From Euperipatoides rowelli (Eukaryota > Onychophora > Udeonychophora > Euonychophora > Peripatopsidae), in assembly GCA_003024985.2 (NCBI GenBank), contig PXIH01S0002286.1: a stretch of DNA of 10,993 nucleotides, one strand, 5' to 3'. Positions 1 through 6,808 of the stretch are shown piece by piece (the stretch's first letter is position 1; each line of letters begins with the position of its first letter). The translations under genes and the position numbers were made by a program. The notes below the pieces were generated by a model. The model did no database searches. It had not been told where the DNA came from and was given only the letters and a program-made list of their open reading frames with translations.

Positions 1-22
1 CCCCCCCTTAGCTAGGCCCCTG
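1..22 (-). mobile_element. hAT-like transposon terminus (partial, runs off window)
   Basis: Read on the minus strand, the bases from 22 down to 1 begin CAGGGGCCTAGCTAAGG and end in a G run. A start of CAGGGGC followed by TAGCTA is typical of terminal inverted repeats of hAT-superfamily DNA transposons and their non-autonomous derivatives. LINE reverse transcriptase homology stops within a few bases of this point, so this looks like an insertion boundary. The 8 bases at 23-30 (AGTCTTGA) would be one copy of the target duplication. The other end and the element body lie outside the window, so the assignment rests on the terminal motif and the homology break only. Confidence 0.45.
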
Positions 23-640
23 AGTCTTGATATGATTCAATCTGTTGCAAGATTTTCATATTATCAGCGTACAACAAGCTATTAGTTTGTAATAAGTGTG
101 GTAGTTCGTTGATATACAGAGTAAATAATACAGGGCCCAATACTGTGCCCTGTATAATGCCTGAAGTAATATGGTCATATATAGAATAGTGTTTATTAAT
201 TTGAACTCTATATTGTCTGTTTGTTAGAAAGCCTGATTATAATTAATATATGTTGATGTTAAATCAAATGATTTGAGTTTGTGTATTATGAGTTGATGAT
301 TGATTGAATCAAAGGCTATAGTGAAGTCGGTGTAAATAACATCAATTTGGGTATTATTGGATAATGCTGAAGACATATAGTGATTAAAGCTTGATAAATT
401 GGTGGTAGTTGATCGTCCTTTGAGGAAGCTATGCTGTTTGGTACTAATTATATTATTCAAGGTGAAAGTTAAATGCTTAACTATTATTTTTTCCAGTATT
501 TTGAATGCCGTACATTAGTATTGTATAGGGAACGATAGTTTGTAATGTCATAGTTTGAGCCTGATTTAAGTTTGGGTAAAGCTGTAGTGATTTTCATGCC
601 TTGAGGATAAGTTCCTGTCTGTATAAAATTATTCAGTCAG
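23..640 (-). mobile_element. Decayed LINE (non-LTR) reverse transcriptase fragment, Jockey/CR1-like
   Basis: Minus-strand translation gives the ordered blocks of a non-LTR retrotransposon reverse transcriptase. Near 600-520 are ALPKLKSG and TNYRSL; near 500-420, IISTKQHSFLKGRSTTTNL; near 350-300, DVIYTDFTIAFDSINHQL (motif A, first catalytic Asp). Near 110-60 lies QGTVLGPVLFTLYINELP and then YADN. The copy is dead. The usual YADD box reads YADN, so the second catalytic Asp is lost. Frame changes are needed near 230 (after a stop at 224-226) and near 505-515. The fragment is 5'-truncated: homology fades near 640 at a palindrome. It ends at a probable hAT insertion at position 22. It lies in the sense orientation of PPP1R2, probably inside intron 3. 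The clade call is tentative. Confidence 0.88.
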
Positions 641-652
641 GGACTTATCCTC
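603..652. repeat. 50-bp imperfect palindrome
   Basis: GAGGATAAGTTCCTG at 603-617 pairs with the reverse complement of 638-652 at 14 of 15 positions. Across the full 50 bp about 21 of 25 opposed positions match. It sits at the upstream edge of the LINE fragment: the left half still encodes LINE-like residues (TGTYPQGMK) and the right half does not continue them. An inverted duplication at a truncation junction would explain this. Confidence 0.7.
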
Positions 653-1083
653 CACAAAGACACAGTTAAGTGAAAAGTAAAACGATTCATGTAATTAACT
701 TTAGAATAGGCTTATAGTGTTATTTTAAATGTGATGAATCAAGTAGGCCTACTCCATCTATTGCTTGTAACTAGATCACTAGGTTTACAAACTTAAATGC
801 TTTGTGCCCATCATCAAAGCATACTGTAAATAAAATAAAATTTCACATCACCATAAATCAGTAATAATCTTGTGTAATACTGACATGCTTATATGCAATA
901 ACACAATTTTACTAAGCTTTTGCATGGGAAAATTTTTCAAAATGTAAAGCACAGACATAAAACTTGTCACTGGTCTCATGAGAATCATAACTGATTAAGC
1001 TGTTGATTTCCTTAGAATGGTTTCAAAAGCTCAGAAAAATAAAACACCTTCTCTTAAAATGAAGATAAATGAAATACAAAGTT
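653..1083. other. AT-rich non-coding DNA, no gene seen
   Basis: No open frame, exon signature or transposon protein was recognised on either strand. The one short feature is a perfect 12-bp palindrome, AGTAGGCCTACT, at 742-753. The stretch is probably inside intron 3 of PPP1R2. Confidence 0.6.
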
Positions 1084-1340
1084 ATCCTTTTCATGTGTAG
1101 ACCTCAACCATCATGTCCTTCCACTGCCCATATTTACAAGCCAGAGGCACTTCTAGCCTATAGATAAAGTGGGACACAATTTGAGGACATGTAAGGTGCT
1201 GAAGACATGTTGTTGGTTAACCAGTTGGAGATTTGGGGGTGCTGTAAACCCTCAAAGGGGTCTAGGAGTGAGACCCCTAGAAGCAAATGGTTTATAATGA
1301 TTTCAAAAAAGACCCAGACAAGCTCTGAAGAAAATACTAG
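1084..1340. other. Less AT-rich island, probable unclassified repeat
   Basis: Base composition is visibly more balanced than in the flanks. The island contains a near direct repeat (TGAGGACATGT at 1182-1192 and TGAAGACATGT at 1200-1210, period 18) and a GGGGTCT/AGACCCC foldback. It contains no CpG. Short open frames on both strands overlap and look incidental. The composition break and internal foldback suggest a non-autonomous mobile element, but no ends were found. Confidence 0.3.
1256..1278. repeat. Perfect 8-bp stem-loop
   Basis: AGGGGTCT at 1256-1263 and AGACCCCT at 1271-1278 are perfect reverse complements around the 7-base loop AGGAGTG. The stem is unusually GC-rich for this neighbourhood. 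Confidence 0.7.
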
Positions 1341-1995
1341 ATCTATGATCATTTTTAAAGAGAGTCGAAAAACATTTAAACTTATTTAATAATAAAAAAA
1401 AACCTCCATGAAAACAGAAAAATTAATTTAACTTAAAATGGCCAAGAGAAAAGACTGAAACACAGTAAAAGTTGTAAAAAAATGAGGATATACACTATGT
1501 AATGTTATTTCATGATGTCAGAAAAATATATGAACATGATTCGATATGGAGCTATGTGCAGATATATAGCAATTTTCTTCATTAGATTTCTTTTCAGAGA
1601 TATACAATACTTTAAATTGTTACGTTTGCTAGCTTAGAAAATAAATAGCGATTTTTATTTTATAGTGCTAAGAAGCGATATTTAAAAATAAATAATATTT
1701 ACTTTCTTTTGTCTGGGAAGTGCTGAATGCAATGATGCAAATATTACTCTATATTAATGAATTTCAATGGTTTATTGCTTTTTTTTAATAAAATGACAGT
1801 ATATTTTTCTTCCCCACCATTTTTTTTTTCTGGTGGGCTATGCTGCTGTACCTATTGTCAACAGTCACCACTGTTCAATTAATCCAATAGCTAAGTTCAT
1901 TAATTCAATTTTTTTCCATCAGGGTTGGAAAAATTGATTTCTATATGTGAATTAAGTTTGGGACATGATCATTGATTCACTTGATTTGATTAGAG
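1341..1995. other. AT-rich non-coding DNA with a small foldback
   Basis: No coding signature on either strand. It contains poly-A/T runs and a small foldback, TTTTTCCA at 1911-1918 against TGGAAAAA at 1926-1933 with a 7-base loop. Nothing else is recognised. Confidence 0.6.
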
Positions 1996-2042
1996 TTAGT
2001 TAAGGGTAGGACTGTAAATAAACAGTCCTAACCCTCAACTAA
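1996..2042. repeat. Strong 20-bp foldback (stem-loop)
   Basis: The left arm TTAGTTAAGGGTAGGACTGT (1996-2015) and the right arm (2022-2042) are reverse complements, apart from one mismatch and a one-base bulge. They are separated by the six-base loop AAATAA (2016-2021). Pairing stops abruptly at both outer ends. This is the longest near-perfect inverted repeat with a short loop in the window. It is shorter than a usual animal pre-miRNA hairpin, so a collapsed foldback transposon end or a structured RNA element is equally possible. Confidence 0.8.
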
Positions 2043-2940
2043 TGTGGAAACCATGACAGTGGAAAAGAACAAGTGAATGAAGAAAGTAGTGACATTTATG
2101 TGATGGCTAAGGTCTAGTCCTTGTATACTTGTATAAGCATGAGTGAAAAAAAAAAAAGGTGTTCATTATCCAATTGTCCCTCTCCCTTACACATGGTGGA
2201 AATTAAATAGCAAAGGAGTCCTGAAAGTGTGTTTCCAATTGAAAAGATAAAATAGTTTTCTCTTAATTTATGTTAAAACTGATTACTAAATTTATTATAC
2301 AACTATTTGCATCCAAATTTGTAATTATTTTTAAAAAGTAAATAATATTTAAACTTAAATGATTATAAAGCAATCTTGCCAAGATGCAATTTTAAATAGA
2401 ATGCTGTCAAAACATAGATGCTAACTTTGGTCTGACGAAATGATGGGGAATCTCACTAAAGTCTCCTCTAAAAACATAATTTACTTAAGAGATATCACAT
2501 TTTTGGCAGAACAGCTCTTAGAGCAAATTAGATATAGTAGAAAAATGAACTAATAACAGTGCAAAATGTGAATATTTAAATAACTTTTTTACTTGAAGAA
2601 ATTAACTTTTTTTTTTTTTGGGGGGGGGGGGATAATATTTATACCATATACTGTAAAAGGATTGAATAAAAAACAAATTAAATACAATTTAATGGGTAAT
2701 ATGAGAATAATGAATAAAAGAATCCAACTTTTGAGTAAGAAAATTAATTTCATTAATCTATTCTTTAGGCTAAAAATCTTGAATAGTAGTACTATAACAA
2801 AATTAATAAATCGGTAGTCTAATTAAAAGAAATAGTTAAAAAAAAAAAGGTTTTCAATGGCCTATTATACACTTTTATCTGATATGTATAAAAGTTTCCA
2901 AAATGAGTGTAATGAAATTATTACACATACAGTATTTATG
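2043..2940. other. AT-rich non-coding DNA with a T13G12 tract
   Basis: No gene recognised. A run of 13 T (2607-2619) is followed directly by 12 G (2620-2631). Open frames around 2593-2817 and 2857-3066 are made of Lys, Ile, Phe and Asn codons typical of AT-rich DNA. They show no family motif and I treat them as chance. Confidence 0.6.
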
Positions 2941-3212
2941 TTTTATTTTTTATCAGGAATTTTAATATATAAAGAAAAAAAATTACAGCAAACATATTTT
3001 TTTTATGATTTTTTCTCTCTAAATGTCGGCATTCATTACACTTGTATTTACTGTATGTACAAATAATACATTGCTAAATATTTCAAAATCTATAACAGAA
3101 AAAAAACTTAAATAGTATCTTTTGTTCTATTTTTTTATCAGGAATTTTAATATATAAAGAAAAAAAAATTCCAACAAACAGATTTTTTTTATGATTATTT
3201 TTCTAAATGTCG
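2941..3212. repeat. Two diverged direct repeats, about 88 bp each, period 185
   Basis: The copy at 2941-3028 and the copy at 3126-3212 share the same order of blocks: TATCAGGAATTTTAATATAT, AAAGAAAAAAAA, CAAACA, a T run with ATGATT, and CTAAATGTCG. They differ by a few substitutions and indels. The spacer holds sequence related in inverted form to bases just upstream of copy 1 (AGTGTAATGAA near 2915 against TTCATTACACT near 3031). This looks like an old local duplication or a pair of related repeat copies. Confidence 0.75.
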
Positions 3213-3240
3213 CTATATAATAATAATTAAAAAAAAAGCC

Positions 3241-4140
3241 AGTTTATCTTACATTTTCCATTACTGTTTCTCTGTCGTTGGAGATAGAATTTTTTGGCTT
3301 GATTTTTGAAATCTGCATTAAATTTCGATTTTAAAAATATATAAGTTTATTCCTAAATGTTTTATAATAAACGCTACCTGAAAGTCATTATTATTACATC
3401 ACCAGCGCGTGTCGTAAATTTGTCTGGGCGTATTTTTACATATAATTCTAAAAAATAACTATAAAATGGGCTATGTGCATGGTAAAAACCTACCAATATA
3501 ATAGTGGGGAGTTAGTTTTAAGAATAAAAGGCAGAGATAAACCCACAAGACCATACACATAGACATTTATAAAAAATTGAATTTGTCGTAAAATTTACGA
3601 CAGCGCGATGGGTGAAAGGTTAAGTCCAGCTAATTCTTGATTTACACTATTTGATTTACACATTTTTGGAATAAGACAATTTAAGAATTACTACACTTCT
3701 CAAATTACACGGTTAATTATTTGAAATAACACGATTTAAAAAAAAAAAAAAGATGTATTAATTTAGAATGAAAATGAAAAATGAAAAAGTAATTGACAAA
3801 ACTTTACTTTCCACTGTATGTGCTGCTTACCTTTTTTCTTCTTGGAGAATAGCAGTCACAAGGCGGATTTTTTTTTAAATGTTCACAACCTGACCCCGAG
3901 AAAATATCAAAAATTAGACGCTCTTTTGAAATGCTTAATAAATAATACGTCAATTTACGATTTAAGAGAAGGTGCAAAGAGAATCATTTGCAAAGTGTGA
4001 GTAAGTGACCACATTTCATTAAAGCAACACACAGTCTTTACGCTATTGGCTGGTTTCGGATTAAAGGAAATACGAAGCTTGAAGGCGAACACATGTTATG
4101 CTCAAACTTATCTCGTTCACGTTTTGTAATATCTATCTAT
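3241..4140. promoter_or_regulatory. CpG-rich domain with inverted CCAAT box (possible promoter or young repeats)
   Basis: By eye I count 24 CpG in these 900 bp, against 10 in the preceding 2580 bp. Allowing for base composition, CpG is near its expected frequency here and about fivefold depleted to the left. The sequence CGCTATTGGCTGG at 4041-4053 holds an inverted CCAAT box. On the minus strand a donor-like AAAAAG|GTAAGCAG lies about 200 bases beyond it (near 3833). On the plus strand a 60-codon open frame (3818-4000) overlaps a GTGAGTAAG donor-like site. No protein family was recognised on either strand. A promoter with a first exon, or recently inserted repeats not yet CpG-decayed, could both explain the domain. 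The MITE at 3391-3623 supplies 9 of the CpGs. Confidence 0.35.
3391..3623. mobile_element. Degenerate TTAA-type (piggyBac-like) MITE
   Basis: The right end read inward on the minus strand from 3623 is TTAACCTTTCACCCATCGCG, then CTGTCGTAAATTT. The left end from 3391 reads TTATTACATCACCAGCGCG and then TGTCGTAAATTT, an indel-separated match. An inner palindrome, TGTCGTAAA-A-TTTACGACA, lies at 3584-3602. The CCTTTCACC start next to TTAA resembles the CCCTTTCCACTCC ends of the intact MITE at 10193-10504, which suggests the same superfamily. The left TTAA is degraded to TTAT and no protein is encoded. The boundaries are inferred from the inverted repeat only. Confidence 0.5.
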
Positions 4141-4400
4141 CTAGAAAGTGAATTTATTTCATTTTTAAATGATTAAATCTGTAAATTTTGGTAAATATGT
4201 TTAATATATTTCCAGAGGGTTTAAATGAATAATCAAGTTATGTATTTACGGTCTTAATCTAATAAATTTTTAGAATCATAATAAGTAATGATAAGCCATC
4301 ATATTACCATTCCCTTCATCATCATTTGTTCTTATAACTTGCAACAATCTTTAGTTATAACAACTAAAGTTTGGCGAGTTGCCTATTTGGGTGCTTGAAG
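4141..4400. other. Short AT-rich gap, nothing recognised
   Basis: A (TATC)n microsatellite-like run at about 4127-4142 overlaps the left edge. No coding or repeat structure beyond that was seen. Confidence 0.5.
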
Positions 4401-4440
4401 AGTATACTGGGTGATTGAATTACTGATCATCCAATATACT
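4401..4440. repeat. 15-bp stem-loop in a cluster of related short repeats
   Basis: AGTATACTGGGTGAT (4401-4415) and ATCATCCAATATACT (4426-4440) pair at 13 of 15 positions around a 10-base loop. A further related inverted copy, ACTAATCACTCAATGTATT, lies near 4477-4495, and GCAGTATG or TACTGCATAC words recur up to 4512. The cluster is followed by an 11-base G run at 4545-4555. No known element family was recognised. Confidence 0.6.
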
Positions 4441-5306
4441 GACGCACTCGTAGTATAAAGAATTCTAATACTGCATACTAATCACTCAATGTATTATTGA
4501 TAGGCAGTATGAAGAATTATTCATAGGCGGTGTCCATATTGGAAGGGGGGGGGGGAAGGCGTCCAGAAAGTAAAGTCTTGATTTTGTAATGTTATAATAG
4601 TCTTAGAGAAATTAATTAATTTATTTAAAATTCTTTGTGGGAATGTTTTTCTACGAACAAATATTTTGCTTATTAGCCTAATTTCAAACCCCTGCCTTTG
4701 CTAATGCCCACATCTATAGGTACATTTTTTTAGCAAATTAACCTATAAAAAGAGGTTACTAATAGTGAGCATGATAAAAAAATCCTGTTTTTGTTTTCAT
4801 CACTTTCCCTGACCCTTTACATTCCCGTTATTTCTTATGGGCAATTTATGCTTCATTTATACACTGATTTTTAAGAACACAACCCTCAGCATAAATCAGG
4901 AATTAACTGTAACAAAATCAAGAACAAATTTTTGCATGAAGGGATTGGTTAGCATTTAAAGTATTTTTTTTTATTCAATAACTTAGTAATAAATTTGGAT
5001 TTTCTAACTCCTTATAAATATCCATAATTATTTTCAGTTATAAGCTGGTTTTAGTGTACAGTACTGCGATGTTAGTGAAAGTTTAGATAGTTTTAAACAC
5101 ATTTAACTCTTAATAGAATGATTAAGTTTTTAAAAGTATGAAATACTAGCTTAGTTATTGAGAGACTTATATCTGAGCAAAAGCAATACTGCGCTAAATG
5201 AATCCGATATGTATTAAAAAAAAAAAAGAAACGACAGGCAGATTCATTGCCTTGTTATATTTATCCAAGGTACTATTTTCAATAGACAGATGTTTAAATA
5301 AATTAC
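4441..5306 (-). other. Proximal intron 3 of PPP1R2; no exon found
   Basis: Intron 3 begins with GTAATT at 5306 and runs towards lower coordinates. The next exon should encode the conserved HYNE-containing helix. I searched the minus strand of 1-5306 for its coding pattern and did not find it. Apart from the repeats near 4441-4555, this stretch shows only AT-rich sequence and homopolymers. Confidence 0.6.
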
Positions 5307-5395
5307 CTCTTTCTTCTTCTGTTTCATATTCATCTTCTGAGCTTTCTTCTGCTTGATCCATATACTTTGGTGGCTTTTTGCCCTCGGTTGTAATT
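5307..5395 (-). CDS. PPP1R2: Protein phosphatase 1 inhibitor-2, internal exon (downstream one)
   Basis: This is an 89-bp exon on the minus strand, with acceptor TTTTAG ending at 5396 and donor GTAATT beginning at 5306. Its first base completes a Lys codon started by the exon at 6635-6808. It then encodes 29 residues, ITTEGKKPPKYMDQ followed by an acidic stretch AEESSEDEYETEEER, and it ends one base into the next codon. In vertebrate inhibitor-2 the matching place holds an EPKYR-type segment followed by a Ser/Glu/Asp-rich run with casein kinase 2 sites and then the PP1-binding helix. The order, the PPKY/EPKY match and the SSEDE acidic serine cluster all fit. The helix exon should follow but was not found within the window. 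Intact frame and splice signals argue for a live gene and not a retrocopy. Confidence 0.9.
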
Positions 5396-5644
5396 CTAAA
5401 AGAAATAAAAATAATTTTAAATAAAAAATGACCAGTGTTTCATGGAAAAAAAAAAATTACCAGCCTTGCGAATTAACTAGACATATAAATTTAATTGAAT
5501 AGTCCAGATTCTACTAAAGAATTGCTTAAATATTTGGACTCAAATGTCTACCTATAATACTTAATATATGATTGATTATATTACACATAAAAAAGAAAAA
5601 AGTACTTTCACCAAAAAACAACTCATATTATAATAACTAGTCAG

Positions 5645-5895
5645 TAGGCTGTTTGTCAGGTAAGGGGTGTCCTCATTAGAGTGGGCTATTGTAGTAAGGC
5701 TTGGCATATACAAATGCGGTGTGCTGCCCAATATTATTGTTTCATGTGGAGTCATTGGGTGTCAACACTAACATCTATAACCCTACAAGAGCTTGGAAAG
5801 CTGATATTTAGGGTTGCAATAGTGCCAATAGAAGTATTCTTGCTTAGAACAACAGAGATTCATAGTCACTGGTTCAAATCAAAGGGAAAATTTTT
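5645..5895 (+). mobile_element. Possible SINE-like retroposon
   Basis: This stretch is clearly less AT-rich than the intron around it and has abrupt edges, the right one at a T run (5889-5901). It contains TGGAGTCATTGG (5747-5758), close to a pol III A box, and GGTTCAAATCA (5871-5881), close to a B box. The spacing of more than 110 bp is too long for a normal tRNA promoter. A foldback lies between them, AACCCTA (5779-5785) with TAGGGTT (5809-5815), and AGCTT with AAGCT inside. A 75-codon open frame at 5681-5908 has no family motif. No target duplication was identified, so this is tentative. Confidence 0.25.
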
Positions 5896-6445
5896 TTTTT
5901 TAATTTGATGTAATCAATTATTTATTTATAATGGAATCTACAATCGATATCTTATTTCACAAAGTATTTTTGAAGTTGTATTCTATTTAATAATTTTATA
6001 AAAAAAAATGTTTTCTTTCATTTAAATGTTTACCTAATTTTATATTAATATTTATAAAGGTTAATTACAAACAGCACAAGAATATAAAAATCAAGCACTA
6101 AAAGTAATGACACCATATAGCTTTGTTTTTGTCAACAATGTGAGTAGGTGGCCCAAACTTTACATCATAGAGAACATATACTAACCTACATCCAAGCTTC
6201 AACATGATCCACAATTTCTCCTTGTCTATATATATATACTGTAGTATATATTTAAACAAATAAATAAAACATGATTTAAGTTTCTAATCATATCAAACTC
6301 CGCCTCTCTAATATATCAATAATTTAAACATACATTACTTTTTTTTTTTTTAAAAAAAAGCTGTGTTATCTTGTGCAAAAATTGTTCATAATAAATTATT
6401 TAAATAAAAAGTTTGACTTTATTAATTCACAAAAAAAAAATGAAA

Positions 6446-6467
6446 TATAGGCTAAGTGTAGCCTATA
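6446..6467. repeat. Perfect 9-bp stem-loop in intron 2
   Basis: TATAGGCTA (6446-6454) and TAGCCTATA (6459-6467) are perfect reverse complements around the 4-base loop AGTG. No larger element was seen around it. Confidence 0.7.
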
Positions 6468-6634
6468 CTTAAAACTAACTATAAATGAGCAATCGGCTCA
6501 CATCAGAATTTATAGCTGTTTGACTTCCACAATGAAAGTTGAATATTTAAACTTTGTATTTCAGAACTAAAAGTTGTTTCCCCTCATAAATAAAAATTAA
6601 AGTAGTTTATATTTAAAAAAAAACAACAACATAC

Positions 6635-6808
6635 TTTTCAGCTAATGCATCAGGATCTACAGTTTTGTTCTCATGATTGGTATTCTCTGGGTCAGAGTAA
6701 TAATTGTAGGGTGTCTTCGGCTCTTCAATCTTCATATGACCATAATCTTTATCTGCTGGATGATGAGTGGCAATGATATTCATCTCATCCCATTTCATTT
6801 CCTTAGGG
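6635..6808 (-). CDS. PPP1R2: Protein phosphatase 1 inhibitor-2, internal exon (core domain)
   Basis: This is a 174-bp minus-strand exon with acceptor CAAACTAG (AG at 6810-6809) behind a long pyrimidine tract, and donor GTATGT at 6634. Translation gives [19 protein letters not shown], then [14 protein letters not shown], an acidic Asn-rich linker, and DPDALAEK across the junction. Inhibitor-2 is a disordered cytosolic and nuclear regulator that binds the catalytic subunit of PP1. KEMKW here corresponds to the KSQKW PP1-docking motif. The TP of EPKTPY corresponds to the Thr in PSTPY of vertebrate I-2 that GSK3 phosphorylates to relieve inhibition. DPDALAEK matches the vertebrate APDILARK segment. 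The exon starts with the third base of a codon, so upstream intron 1 is phase 2. The preceding exon with KGILK was not found and probably lies beyond 10993. Confidence 0.95.

Larger units (their letters stand above)
5396..6634 (-). other. PPP1R2: Intron 2 of PPP1R2 (1239 bp)
   Basis: Delimited by GTATGT at 6634 and TTTTAG ending at 5396, and interrupts a codon after its second base (phase 2). The interior is AT-rich with many A/T homopolymers. It contains a SINE-like island (5645-5895), a perfect small palindrome (6446-6467) and a TA-rich microsatellite near 6226-6250. No extra exon was recognised. Confidence 0.85.

Noticed and set aside
1158-1389. Overlapping short frames on both strands
   Set aside because: No motif on either strand; explained better by the lower AT content of the island there.
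2593-3066. Two plus-strand open frames rich in Lys, Ile, Asn and Phe
   Set aside because: Composition is what AT-rich non-coding DNA gives; the first starts across a T13G12 tract, the second overlaps a direct repeat, and neither shows a family motif.
3818-4000. Plus-strand 60-codon frame followed by a GTGAGTAAG donor-like site, as a coding exon
   Set aside because: No recognisable homologue, no clear acceptor or start context, and the minus strand has an equally plausible donor. Kept only as a clue to the CpG-rich domain.
5815-5885. tRNA gene ending in GGTTCAAATCA
   Set aside because: The T stem pairs poorly and no acceptor stem or correctly spaced A box could be drawn.
5681-5908. 75-codon plus-strand open frame
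   Set aside because: Lies within the SINE-like island in intron 2, has no known motif, and ends through a poly-T tract.
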